Positions 34,501-49,500 of a stretch of DNA of 64,000 nt are shown piece after piece (positions within the stretch are counted from its first letter, which is position 1; each line of letters starts with the position of its first letter). Both the position numbers and the translations under genes were made by a program. Source of the DNA: Tridacna crocea (Eukaryota > Mollusca > Bivalvia > Cardiida > Cardiidae); NCBI GenBank assembly GCA_943736015.1, contig OX031070.1, positions 25,379,673 to 25,443,672 on the forward strand. The letters are read 5' to 3'. The notes under the pieces were generated by a model. It was not told where the DNA came from. It worked only from the letters and a program-made list of their open reading frames with translations, and did not search any database.

Positions 34501-37500
34501 ATGTGAAAAAGACTCTGGCTAAAAAATCTACTTATTTCATGTAGCAGTCATTCCAACCTATCAATGACACTTTCTTAATCTAAGATTTTAACTACAATGA
34601 GGAGCTACAAATTAATTTGCTTTGACACATGGACTGAACTGAAAATTATCGCTCTGGTTTTATCCAAGTAATAACTTGGAAAAATTAATTTATCATCAAT
34701 TCTGTCACAATTATAAAATTCTTTCAACAACAAGAACCCTGTAACATAGTTTACACTCTTACTTTTTAACAAACCTGAAGAAAGTAAATTGTCTACAAAC
34801 ATTTTCAATTTGCAAGTGTACAAAAATTTGTGGTGTGATAAAGAATTCAATGATCCAGTCAAACAATGTCTAAATACAGCTCCCTTACCTGGTACAGAAC
34901 ATTTTCTCGTCGAAGAAAGATAATCGTGCCTTTGCTTGTGAAGTATTCTGGCTTATCTTGACCAATATTTTCATTCTTGATTTCACCAAATGTCTTCCAG
35001 TTTGTTGCAGAACCTAGGATCATAAATCATAGATGAGCCATGCATCTGCCACAGATAATAACCCATATAAGCCAGGACAGTCTGCACAGGTCAAAACCTT
35101 TTGCATTTGGTCAATTTTCTGCATGTCAAAGGGCCATTGTCTATCAGGATTCAGTTTCTTGTTTGACGCTTGATCCATAATTATGTGATATCTTGCCTGA
35201 TAAAATGGATCACAGAGATGCATTAACCCTTTACCCCATAAGGCATGTCTATGGTATCTTTAACTGACCTTAAATAACAACGAAGATGAAGCAGTTTCAT
35301 ATGTGTATATGTCACCTTTTGATAGCATAGGAAACATTGTGGCAAAATGTGAAATTGCTCGTGACGAACAATTTCACTTTTTGCCACAATGTTTTCCAAA
35401 GGCTCCTACAAGCAATGCATAGAAATGAGTATCTATTGAGTTAAGGGTTACACCCCCTTTTGCCAGAGCAATTTACAGAGTAAGTGGTGTATACAATGTG
35501 CTACATACAATGGTTTGTGTACCAGGAAGTCCATGTAATTCTTAATAGGCCAAAAAAGTTCTGGAAATGTCTATTAAAAGCACCAGCAGACAACAAACGA
35601 GCTCAAATAATGGAATACTGGATAATCTCAACAGATCTAGTAAGTAACAAAAATTTCTTAAATCATCCCTTTGTTTTACAGACCTGAATGTGGAAAGCTC
35701 TTCAGCGGATTATTCAAATATACCTCCCTCTAAGGTCAGTAACAAAATATGGAAACAAAGATAACAAAACACCTGTGTGCTATTTATCAGCTTTTTCTTT
35801 CAAACTTCATGCCGACACATGTTATTACCTTAATTCTTTACTAAACAACAAAACTGAGAGCATTTTGTGGACAAAAGTGACTGAAAAAAAATTGGTATTT
35901 GTTTGGGGAAGGGTAGATAAGGTGGGAAAAGAAGACACTGCTTGTCACCAACATTTTCTTCCTTTCCCACCATGTTTTTAAAAGACATCTTTCTCAAGGT
36001 TGTTAAAAGTCAATATTGTGCGTGGTAACAGAGTTGATTAATTTGGAACAAGTCTGCCACAAATTACATAAAGCTGTTATCATAAAACAGCTTATCAACA
36101 TTAAAACATTGTTTATCAACACAAATAAAACAAGAACATACATGTACATGATGTCAAGACATGAAATGTCTTTTTTTGCAACCATGATTTTCTAAAGAAA
36201 TATCTACAAGATAACAGCAGGTCTGTTGACATAATATTTGACAAAATTTTGACCATGAAACCTTGGTTTGGCTCTACCTATCATTGCAGACATATCAAAC
36301 ATTGCTGAAATCATCGAATGAAATGAAAACTACAAGCATTTTACCTGCAGAGCCTTGATTCTCTGATCTGTAGCCTTGGAAGTCTGAATTCTGCCCATCC
36401 TTTTCCCACCAGCCCTTCAGTACATGGGCTTCCCTAATATCTGGGTTCAGAATCATTTGGCTGCTAGATAACAATGACAGTGATCTGCCACCCCAATCGG
36501 AAAGCCGACATCCTTTACATGCAATGACAGGGTTACCGTCTGATTTGAAAGATTCTGCCTGCAAATAATTAATGTATAACTCAAAGTACCAACGGTAATA
36601 AGAGCATTCAAAAATAGAAAAGTGAATAAAAATCTGAAGCCTCATAATTATATTCAGCTAAGCCTGACATCTCAATTGGTATCAAATTGAAATCCTGGGG
36701 TCTCATTGACCCTTTCTCACCGTATTCAGATTGGTAACAAAAGCTTCGCAAAGCGGCGCATATACGCCCGAAGGGGCTTGTCAGTGAAATGAGTTGAAGT
36801 GACGGAAGGGCCATGAATGAAGAGTAGTTAATCTCCACGATATGTGAAAAATATTAAAGAGCAATAACTAAACAAAGAAAGGGTGGCACAGTTACAAATT
36901 TTGTAAATTTCTGTTCTCCACAAGGTGTTCTATCAGTTTTGAAAGGTTCAAGATCATAGCTTTTATATTTTAGAAATTATGGCCCAGACGAAAATTCAAA
37001 GAGAAAACTAACAAAGGGCAATAAGTAAAAAAAGAAGGATGGCAGAGTTATGGTTCTTGTGCAGTGCACTTCTTTATAATGTGTTCTATAAGTCTTTGAA
37101 GTTTCAAGATAATAGGTTTTAAAGTTTGGGAGTTATTGCCTGGGCAAAAATTCAAACTAAAAAATTAACAAAGGGCAATAACTAAAAAAATAAAAGTCAC
37201 AGACTTATGTTTCATGTGCACTGCACTTCTCCATAATGTGTTCTATCGTTGTATGAAGTTGCAAGTTATTAGGTTTTATAGTTTGGAAATTATGGCCTGG
37301 ACAAAAATTCAAACTGAAAATTAACAAAGGGCAATAAGTAAAAAAATAAAGGTCGCAGAGTTATTGTTCATGAGCAATGCACTTCTCCATAAAGTGTTCT
37401 ATCACTATATGAGGTTGCAAGTTATTAGCTTTTATAGTTTGGATTTATGGCCTGGACAAAAATTCAAACTGAAAATTAACAAAGGGCAATAACTCAAAAA

Positions 37501-40500
37501 ATAAAAGTGGCAGAGTTATGGTTCATGTGTGATGCACTTCTCCACAATGTTATCTATCAGTGTATGAAGTTTCAAAGTTAATAGCTTTTATAGTTTAGAA
37601 GTTATGGCCTGGACAAAAATTCAAACTGAAAATTAACAAAGGGCTGTTACTCAAAAAATAAAAGTGCCTTGGCAGAGTTATGGTTCTTGTGCACTGCACT
37701 TCTCCATAATGTGTTCTATCAGTGTATGTAGTTTCAATTTAATACCTTTTATGGAATGGAAGTTATGGCCTGAACAAAAATTCAAAGTGAGAAGTTGGTT
37801 ATTTAAGAAATCAAGGGCAGATAATTTTGGAACGAAAACAGCGATCAAAATTCTAAGACCCAGGTGCACAACTAGACATCATGGAGATTCATTGTGGCAA
37901 GTTTCAAATAATTCCGATGAAAACTGTAGGAGGAGTTGCGCACACAAGAAATTGCTAACGGACGGACGACCGGGGGTATAACATAATACGACCCTTCGGG
38001 CGTATAACAACCCTTAGGAAGTAAGGCTTTGAAAACTTTGTGGGAAAAGGAGGAAACGCTGATGATCAGCATTCCCCCCACTTTCTATCCTTATATGGAG
38101 AATCCCATCATCTGCACCATATTTTATTTGTCATCTGAACATGATTTGAACATGAGAGTCTCTTATTTTCTGACTTGCAGCAAAGTGTTTTTGACATTTT
38201 GTAAGATAAAATGCACCACTTACATCACTTCCCCACAAAGTTAGATTCACCACCATTCCGGATTGGTCTACCAGCTGCACATCTCTCTTTGAAATCTCCT
38301 TCTGACTCTGTCGACCCGTCACTGTACTGACATCTGCTGCACTTTTCACTACTCCTACAACATCTGTTAGATGACAAGACAATTTATTTGCATGTTTTTT
38401 TCAGAGCACCTTTCAAAACGACAGAATACTTCACGGCATCCTCACGTGTCAATGGTGCAACCTTCACAAGATTCATATGCAAATAAACAGCACATACTGA
38501 AGTCCAAAATTTGCCATAACCTCTTATTTTGTAAACAGGGCTTGGGGGGGGAAAATGAGATTAATTCTTTGCCAAACAACAAAAGCTTGGACTTATCCAA
38601 ATTGAAAGTATTTGCAGACAAAAAATAAATGCCTCAATATTGAAACTTGACTTTAGAAGAGTAGAAAACATTGTAGGAAAAGGAGAAAATGGTGGTTACC
38701 AGCATTTTCTCCTTTTCCCACAATGTTTTCAGAAGGCTTCTTTCTCTATGTCGTAGACACCAGGGATTGTTTAGTAAAGAGTTTAAGGATTACTGTTATC
38801 TAAAATATACTCAAGACCTGAAGGTAAGAAAATCCTGGCTTGGGTAATAACAACCCCTAATAGGTCCAGCAGCAATGCCTCCCTGTGAGAAACCATGATA
38901 GGCTTCATGTACAAAAACTGGCTTTCTGGAAGGGATGGCCTGAAATATTTGCCATCTTTCGGTAAAACGTCAGTCAAATCTTAAACCAGATTTTGGTAGG
39001 GTTTATATCTTTACCAAACAATCCCAACTTAGAAGAAAAGCTTTTGAGAATATTGTTTGAACGGGAGAAAATACGGGTAACCACCATTTTCTCCTTTTCA
39101 TACAATAATTTCTACCAGTCCAAAAACAATTTTCAGCTTTTGAAAAAGATCAAAAGTGTCTCCTGCAAACAGTTTGCAGTTTGAAAATGTCAGACATTTT
39201 CTTGTTTGGCAATGATTTTAGAGGTAATGGATTTAAAATGATGTATAAGTTTGTTTTGATTCATACAAGAACTTACCAACCATACTGTTGGGCTGTTTGG
39301 CTTCAAGCTGATCTATCTTAACAAAATCAAAGCTCATGGAAGGAAGATCTGTATTATCATCACAGGGTTCAATGATTGTATCGTTATTGAAGGTCATCTC
39401 ATAGTCATTATTCACTGAAGAGTACTGTTTATTTGCCGTTTTCAAAGTAGCTTTAGATAAATAGTACACCTGAAACAAACATCAAATGTTGATGCAAAAG
39501 CTTGGCTGCTGTTGCTTGCAGAAATATACATGGTACCGTTTGTTTGATTCCAAACAGTAGTGTAATTTACGTTGAAAAGAGGGCATGACAGTATCACAAA
39601 TATTTTAAAGGTTATCTTAAAGGTGTGAATCCCCCTTCTGATATCCAACAGCTGGAGTTTTAATACCTTCAGTTATGACAAAGATATCAGAAAATGTCAA
39701 TGTTTTGAACAATGACACAGGCAACAAGGTATTCAAAATAATTCAACATTCTCCTGTAAAAATCTGATGAGAAAAAAAAGGGCAAGTTCTTGAAAACACA
39801 AATGTAAAAAGAAGTTAGACAATAATCAAAACCATTGATGTTTGAGTATTATCCTAAAAGTCAGGAAATTCAATTAACATTCCAGCAAAAGAAAAACACT
39901 TACTCAAACTATGCCACTATGCTCGATCCACTATTGACTTGCATGCCTAAACTTACCTTATTAACTTCAAGCATTTCATAGTATTTGTCAACAACGTCTG
40001 TAAAACCTGTTGCTCTTATTTCCCCGCTTTCGTCCAGCAAGTTCACGCTGAACAAACGACCTTCACCTCTAGAATTACTCCACGATCGTATGTTAGATTT
40101 CTGTGTCACTCTTGCTCGAATTCTCCATCTTGAAAGATAATTTTCACAACTTAATATCCAACCTTCATAACTACAGCTAAGTTGTGTCTACCTGATGAAT
40201 TTTCAATGTTTTTGTTGGAATGCATTCATTCACTTAATTTCAAGACTAACAGAAAGTTTTGATATTTGAATACCTTGCATAACTTTGATGGGTGCAAAAC
40301 CAAGGTCAGAATGTTATCTCTATGCAAGGGATTCTTAACTCTGTACTGCACTACAAAGTTTTGACTAGTCTAAATTGAAAGCATTCGCAGACCAAAATTT
40401 AAAAACAGCTTAACTTAAGGCTTACTTTTATAACAATGGAGAAAACACTGCAGATAAAGGAGAAAATGCAGTTTACCAGCAATTTCCCTTTTACCCAAAA

Positions 40501-43500
40501 TGTTTTCCAAAGGCTTATTTCTCAAGATTATTCTAACTTCAGCCTGTGGTAAGGGGTTACTTTGGATTAATTCACACTTTGAACAAGTAAACAACTCCAT
40601 CTGTATTCCAGATTCATCCTTTTCTCTTGATGTTGTTTGAGAAACAATTTCTTTCAACATAATTATACTGATCACTCTTTATGATTGCTTCATGAAAACC
40701 TTAGCCAGTACTCACATTGGAAAGGTGCTAGTTATAAAGATTTGTCACATTGAACAAACTAGTCATGAGATTCAAACCTGGAACTTTTGGTGAACTATGA
40801 GAAGAACGCTTTTAAAAACATTGTGGGGAGGAGAAATGCTGGTAACCAGCATTTTCTGGTTTTCCCAAATTGTTTGTTGTCAGCGAATGCCTTCAACATG
40901 GACAAGGCTAAAATCTTGTTGTTTGATAAAGAGTTAAGCGTTACCCTTTAACATCAATCATGTGTTCTAATGACCTCTACAAATATGCCCAATGCAAACA
41001 TATTGGGAAATATAGACTGTGTTGGAAAGCATTTTCCATCACCAATCCATACCAAATTGTAGTGTTTTGAGCTTGGTTTTATGTGTCAAATGCAAACACT
41101 TTCACTTCAAATGAGATTCTAGAATGAAGTTGTCTAGTAAAGTTACCAGCTAAACTACCTGTTCTGATATGGGGTTAGACTGGCAATGCTGTGTATTCTA
41201 CTGGAGCCTGGAGTCCCTGGAGCAGCCCCTCCTCTGATGTTGATGGCTGGCTTCTTTGCTGGAGGACTTCCTGCTCCATTCATACCACTACTGGGACCTG
41301 TTACACAAATTAATGTCAAAGGTTTATTGTTATAAGGTTCAACTCAATAAACTTAAGTCTGACACTTTAGAAGAAATAGTTCATAAAGAATGGTTCTGAC
41401 AATTCTCCATACTTTGTCCAGACTGTAGAATTTAAAATGATTTCCATCACATACAGCTGCTGAAGTTTTCAGACAAGTTTAATTCACTTCAATCTAAAAG
41501 TACTAGACCAGCTGATTTTGAACGCAACTGCTTATCTGTGAAAATTTATGATTCTAACCATTTCCATATATGTAGTATACAGCTCTGCAAGCCACAAGAA
41601 TTGATGCTCTGATGTTTCATTACTTCCCTACCTGAGAGGACCACTAAACATTTACTTATAACTTACCCCATTTTTTAAACAAATTTCCTACACTTTTAAA
41701 AAGTACAGGGACAAATCACCATTTTAATGAAATGGTTACTTGCATTTCTCCTTTCTTTATACTGTTTACAAAAGGACCATTAAGACATGGGACTGTTTTG
41801 GGGAGGTTCACCAGTATTTCATGATCAATTAAAATTCTGCAGCAACAAAGATAATCCTGCAGTGAGCTTTCAAAACTCAACATAAATTGGCTACCTTGAG
41901 ACACACCATTCGCTGGTCTTGCTGGAGCTGAAGATCCTCCTACACTACCATTGGTGGCTGCACCACCAGCCTGGTCTGCCTTGAAGGCCTGCGGATTACC
42001 CAGTCTCTCGCCCACCTCATCCCCCTTGGCAAGCACCTCCAGTTCCAACACAATCATCACTCGCCTACAAAGTACAGGTTATGTAAACCAATCAGACTGT
42101 CTACATGTGCCAGTAAGTTGGTTCTTCATCAGGTTATCAGACACCAGCGTTTTCTTCTTTTCCCACAATGTTTTCTACATTTGCAAATGTGAATCACATC
42201 ATTTGAATAAAATCAAATTGGTTCTGAGCACATGCTTTGAATCTGGACAAGTCTATATAAATTTTGTTGTTTTGTAAAGAGTTCAAGGACAAGTATGGCA
42301 ATTATTTTCTAATCTATTGACAAGCATCAAATTGGATTCAGCCATTACACAATTTTATCTGTCTAGGCATCAATCATTTTTCAACCAATCCCATGTTCTT
42401 CAAACCTTTGTAGTAAAGCTTAAACTCGAGATTATGTGTCAAAGTTATTAACAGATTAACAGGAACATAATTATCAACTAAGTCCAGTTCTAAAACTCTC
42501 TTTACCTGTTTCCAGCTAGTGTGTTGCAAATATACTGTTTCACCTTAATAACAGATAAACCATCCATGTCACCATTGTCCATTAGTTCATTCAGCTGAGT
42601 GGCCAACATAGCATCTGAAAATTACAATGAATGTATAAAAATTCTGTCTTTGAATTTGATTATTCCAATCCAATATATAGGAATATTTAATCCTAAACAA
42701 CACAGGGATAAGTTAAAATGATCATTAGGTAGAGGCCTTTTGAAGACACCGAGTGAAAAGTAGAAAATGCTCCTTTTTAGTTTTCACACAGTGTTTTCTA
42801 CTCAATGCGGAAATTCTATGCTTTGAGCAAAATTCAATATGTTGTCTGAAACTGCTCTCAATTTTGTCTACCCTCAGATTTTGTTGTATGGTAAAAAGTT
42901 AAGTATTACAATGGTTTCTGACGAAAAGGAAACAAGAGGTTTAGTTGCACACACAAGTAAACCCAAACATGCTGCTAGTCCGACACACATAAATAAATGA
43001 GGGAATAAAAATCATAAAACTATTAACTTAAGACCTTATGCATGTATCTTAAGCTTCCAGTGACTCCAAGTTAACCTGCATATGCTAGCAATTCAAGCCA
43101 ATACAAATGCTTTAACAGTAAAGGTCCTTTTCATATTTCTTTTAACTGATAACCACTGTTCAACACTGATAACCACTGTTCAACAGACAGTCACCAATTT
43201 TAAAGACTCTGAATGAGAGGGCAATTGAAAACATTGTGGTAAAAGGAGGAAACAGTCATAGAAATTAGGACTGAAATTTACAAGCAAGTTGGGCAAGTAA
43301 CTTAGCAATTTTCACTAACTCCCCCCCCACCAAAAAAAAAAAATTTTACTCGATCAAATTGAAGTCTGCAGCATGTTATATGTATTTTGTTATAAGTTAG
43401 CATACAAAGCAAACTTTTTTAATTCATTTTTTTTTCTTCAATTTGCACTGGATACATACTAAGCACAATGCACACACTCCTTTTCAGGTACATTGCAAGA

Positions 43501-46500
43501 CTGAAAGGTTTACCCTTGCCAATGCCATAACAGGAAAAAAATCTGGAAACACCTGATCGCAAATAGAATTTGACCCATGGCCCTACTGATAATATTCTAG
43601 TGTAGAACTTTATATTCATAATGGGCACTAAAATCCTGCCAAGGTACCTGCAGCCCAATAAGCATAATTGATAATCATTGACAGGTTAAGGATAAAAGTG
43701 AGATTGAATAATATTGGCGACTCAAAATGTTTTTTAACAAAGTGGATAAAAAAATTTAGAATCAATTTTTAACAAGATGCATTTTAGAAGTCTGTCTGTA
43801 TGCTTAATTAGGAATTTTACAAGCCCAAGGGAAAATCAACCAGTCTTCGGCCGTCTGGCTAATGGTAATTTCAACCACCAAAGAACAGATGATTATGCTG
43901 TGTGGAATTTCCCATGTGATTCAGACACTGCTCTACAATCATACACTGCCTATTCAAGCTAATGATTTAACAGAATACAGTCTACACCTTCAATCACATC
44001 ATCTATGGTTACATGTAATTTGGACCTACAATAATTGAACTCAACATCAGTTTGTGTTAACTTACGAGAATAACTGTGTTTTCCATCTGAAAGCAAAAGT
44101 CGGTACCGATCAGAATTTCCAGAGGAGATCTTCTTTGAACTCTGAAATTAGCACAATATAGATTTCAAATTTTAGGCATTCTGGTCTTAATTACTGTAAA
44201 AGGGACAAAAGATGTTCATTAGATGTTTATAAATAAGCTCTCAACTCTTCACCTCAGCATAAAATTTAAACTGTTATACATTGGAAAGCATTTGTAGATT
44301 ATTCTTGCAAAGAAAATGTTTGGTAAAGGTTTATTTAAAGCTGATCAAATTGTAAGGCCACTTTTTTTCTTTGATTTTTTTTTACGAATAAAAAGTGAAG
44401 TCAAGCCATTCAAAGCAAATTCTTTGCCTACAACACCTTATATAGCTAAGGCCTAAATTAAAAAATTGTTTGTTTGTCCTTTACCTACCCAGTATTTCAG
44501 TCTTGGGTAGGTAGGTAGGGAAATTATTATATTATATTTAGCGTTCTGTAGAAAGCAGACAAATAACATAAATAAAAGATTTTCAAAGATTTTAGCCACA
44601 GAACTTGCTGCTTGCATAGCCTTTTATTCTGCATCTGTTTTTCAATGAATGGGTTTTTTAAATCATTTTTAACCTTGCTTTCTATGCCCCTGTATATACA
44701 TAGCTAAAGGTTGTAGTTTAGCACTTTCATGATGAGTACTAGTATTACTAACCAAATATCTGTAGCATGTGTACTGTATGTCTGACCTAACCACACCTCA
44801 GTAGAATAGATGTAAACGTTTATGCTTTACCAACAGTTTTTAGATGAACCACAAGATCATAAATATTAGAACAAATGCAATCATGAGCAAATAGTCTAGA
44901 CCTAGACATGACGTTTGATACAGCAATGAGATTTGAACCGTACAAATGCTTGATTAGGATGTTAAAAAATATTTGATCTTATTGTAGCATATACTGAGTA
45001 TGTTCCAAATTTTTAATCATTATGGTACTTCTTAAATTTGGCTTATATTTGGTTTTTGGTAATGTAATTTTTGTGTCATCTTTTTTTATGATGTTTTCAT
45101 AATGCTTTGCGCTGCACCTTCAACAAATGTTAAATACTGACAAGAAAACATTTGTCTTTGTTATTATCTACAAATAATCAGGAAAAAAAAATCTTAGAGG
45201 CCAATCTAAGCATAGTAGCTGTTTTGCCTTGCTTGTGATTTCTGTTGTATTGTGAGGGTCCAAAGTCTCTAGAAAGTGGGAGGATCTCAGGAAACAAGAG
45301 TATTTTAAAAGTCTGTGAACTCACTTTTCACTCTATTTGGTGGTGGGGAGGGATCAAATGATCATTGGAGAGGTTATCAGACCTCTCCAACAGTGGTGAG
45401 TTTAAAAGGCAGAGTGCCTCAGAAATTGCTCTCTAAATCCAATCTTTGTAGGAGAATTGTTCTGATACACAGTCTTTTTTGTCATGATTTTATCAAAAAA
45501 TCGAAGTCAAAAAAATGAAATAGGAAATAGATGTGGTTTGTTTTTATATGGCGAATTTCAACAAAATTGTAAATATTTGATAGCATATGACATTTTTTTT
45601 CAGTTTTGTATTAAACAGTTAAATCTAAACAAAAAGGAAAAAAAGAACAAAAAAAATCTTAAAATAAAAAGGAACACAGCCAAAAAAATCATGTGACGTT
45701 AAAACGAGGGAAGAAGGTCATGTGACTCACAAAAATTACAAGGACAGATGAATGTGTATTTACAACTGAACAGATTTTAAAGACCTGTTTATTGCCTTGC
45801 TTGTTTCATTACATGTACCGAGATATATTTATTTTGAAAGCATATAAAGTATTTGAAAAAAATTGATGTCGACCTCTCCTGGCTTCTTTTTTTAAAGAAA
45901 CAACTTGTTTTTCTATCAGTTTGATCTGTCAGATATTCTTTGATCTACAGAAGGGGCCTTAAATCACCAAAACATTTGGTTAGAAAAGAAGAATGAATTC
46001 ACAGCTACATGTATTTGGTATCAGGAGAACTCGTACCCTGGAGAACTCGTACCCTGGAGAACTCGTACCCCAATCTCAAGGGTACGAGTTCTCCAGAGAA
46101 GTCGTACCCTGGGTACGAGTTCTCTGGAGAACTCGTACCCTACTAATAAATATATAATGTTAGTTTACCAGCATGCAGTCAACTTTTATTTTTATGCCGT
46201 TATTATGACGTAGATTTGATGATTTTTTTTTTGCTTGTACATGTGTGTTGAAAAGACAAATAAGTAAAGAAATATGTGTTTTTTCTCATGCAGTGCATGC
46301 TGTATTTGATGTAAAAATCGTAAAGAAAACATTTATGAACCATAAATAAATTATATTCAACTGAAAAATCATTAGTAGGATTAACTTTTGCTCTCTTGAA
46401 TTCTTCGGGTAACCTTCACTTGCATTCAAGTTTTGAACTGATGTTTGATGTTGTTTTGTGTAAGAACGGTCTAGGAATCAGTATTTGATTGGATTATCTA

Positions 46501-49500
46501 GATATTTGTTAAATGGAAGGAGTTGATAAAATGAACACAGAATTAATCAAATTTTCACACCTGGTGAAAAGGCAAATTTCCTGAACAAAGAGAGCAAGAA
46601 AGGTGTGATTTTCACCATGATAGAATTACTGTAACATAATTGCAATAATCTGTGTGATTTCAATATTGAACCCTTAATTCCCTTAACGCTAGAATCGAAA
46701 CGGGGGTAAAGAACAAGATGAATATGCAAAAAATGCAGTCTGAGCTTGGATTTACACCATCAAGATTCTCAGCCAAACCTTTCAGAAAAAAAGTCTTTAT
46801 TGAATTTTAGCGAGTCGTCGATGAAATCCCCTGTATACTTTTGGCGCCAAAAGAGTTAAGCAAGTAGGGTAATGATTGGAAAAATCAGTGTCATTTGTCC
46901 ACAATGTTTCAGCAATACAAAAATGCCTCTGAGAATCGCTTGTATATAAGTCGAAAACTTCGTATGAAGAAACTTTCAAAAGTTGTTTGAAATGATGAGA
47001 AAACACGTGGAAAAAGAAGACCATGTTGGTTATTTGATTTTGCGATTTTCCCAAAATGGTTAATTCTTCGGTGTGGTTGAAACTCGAGCTCGTGAAGTAA
47101 ACGCCCACAAAACATAGAAGAAGACTGCAATAAAAATGAGAGAGAGCGAGAGAAAATGCAAATATTGCTATACGTGAACTCAAAGTCTCTTCAAAATTGT
47201 ATATATCTGCATACAACAAATTCATATTTGGTACGACGTATTTATTTATCGGACTGAAAGTGTGGAAAAATCTGTGGGAAAATGAGAAAATGCTGGTTAT
47301 GTATGACCCTCTCCCCTTTTTCCAACAACATTTTCAAAAGCTATCTACCACAGTGTGGTAAGCCTATTTAGCAACTCAGTGCTATTTGGATCCATCAAAA
47401 TTCAAAGAGTTACATTTCTTCTTTTAATGTCTTTAATAGAGAACCGGTTATGATCATTTTATCCTTTTCCAACAATGTTTAAATAAGTCTTATTCCTCGT
47501 AAAATCATGCATTTGATTGGTAAAGGGTTAAGAGTCCTTTTGAAGAATGATACAGATTTAATTGCTGGTAAATGGCAAGTGTGCACAATCATGTTTATCA
47601 CACCTGATGTGTGTCTTCATTGTACCTGACACCTTTGACTCCTTAAAAAAAGAAACTGACATACTCCATTTACGAACCTAAAATATCTAAGCAAGCCTAA
47701 AAAAAAAAAACCCTATGTTCGAATTATTAGATAAATCCAGATTATGTAGATCTGAATGATAATTTCATTTTTCTTGAATTTACCTGCCAATTTACCTTAC
47801 TTCCTTTTCATTTTAATTAATGAAACATCCGGTAACAAAACTGATATTTTACTACAAATACCCGTTACCAATGCTTGTTTATTGTATAACTTACTCGATC
47901 ATTTCATGAAAGATAAAATGAAAATCATCAATTAATCAAAATCTGAATGATATATAGAGATACAAATTTATCCCCAAAAATATCTGTAGGGTACGAGTTC
48001 TCTGGAGAATTCGTACCCAGGGTACGAGTTCTCCAGAGAACTCGTACCCTTCAGATTGGGGTACGAGTTCTCCAGAGTACGAGTTCTCCAGGGTACGAGT
48101 TCTCTTGCAACCATGTATTTAAATGAATTAAATCTCTAAGGATTGGCAGCAACAAGAACATTTTAATAGATTTTCTTTTTGATACAACCAATAAAAAAAA
48201 TCAATTCTGCCAAAAAACTTTGGATAAAATCTAAAATGTACCAATAAATTGAGTAGAACTTGGGAAGTCTTGTGTGCATACACAGTGAAGAAACTGCTAT
48301 GGCGATTTTATCCATATACAGAGACGCAACTCTTTTAACCAGTTACAACAGCAGGAGTCAACTAGCAAAGAAGAGAATCTGGATTTCAGGAACAGCTTTA
48401 CATTTCAAACTGAAGTGATTGGCATATAATATCACAAATTTTCTATAAATTTGCACATCCTTATCTCTTTGCCATATGACAAAGTACTAGACTGATCCAA
48501 ATTGAAAGGTTAGATGTGCATAAAATGTTAATATTAATTTTCTTACAAAAGTAGAAAATCTGGTGGGAAAAAGAGAAAATTACTTGTTACCAGCATTTTC
48601 TCCTCTTCCCACGTTTTTGAAAGCCTACATTTCTTTAGTCAAGAAAACCAGGAATCGTTTGGTAAAGGGTTAATAACCTTTAACATTACTAAATATGTGG
48701 ACTGAATTGCATACAAATGGATCTAAAGTTAATGTCCGATGGCTTAATGTGCATAACATCATGAATGGAGAGAATTTGCTGATGGCCATTATGTTTCTTT
48801 TATCCTTAAATTCATTTTTTTTTTCATATCCCACAATAATAGTTAACTCTTCAGCCATATTAAATTGTCGACCCGAAATGTTTTGAAATTGACAAGTCCA
48901 CATCTTTCTCCTGTCTACATTTGTCGTTTAAAGAAGTAATAGGTGAAATCAGTGCATGTATTATTCAATTACAGGAATTACACAACAAGAATACTTTCGC
49001 AATGGCCAAATAAAGTGCAAATAAAGTTCAGAACTGATTTTTTTCGATGTCTCAGTAAAAACGTTCAAGAACAAAGAGGAAATTACACTCCTAACTTATT
49101 AAAGCAAACAAAACATACACCCAATAATACAAAAACAAAATATGAAAACTGGACCGAGTTCCCTCTATTTCTCAACGATTGGGCCGAATCTTCTCCAAGA
49201 AAGGCCCAATCGAATCTTCTCCAAAAAAGGGATGAGAAGTACGGTCCTGAGAAGTACACCACTAAAATCAACTAATAATGGCGTTAGCAAAACACGGTAA
49301 TGATCGTAACGTTCTGCAAAACCACATGTACAGTATTCACATGTACGATTAATCATTTAACGTTTCAGAATTTATAGTCCAATCAGGTAATTTTACTGAT
49401 AAAATCAATCTATACAACCTGTGCCGAATCTTCTCACCCTTGGGGCCGAATCTTCTCACCTGCTGGGCCGAATCTTCTCAAAAATCGCTGGAAGGCCCGG

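Noticed and set aside
36295-36645. 116-codon open frame as a separate gene
   Set aside because: Its central part is RPA1 exon 10 (36345-36558); the rest is intron read-through.
46797-47225. 142-codon open frame on the - strand
   Set aside because: It lies inside the 2.1-kb non-autonomous element, overlaps decayed MITE-like sequence and matches no family I know.
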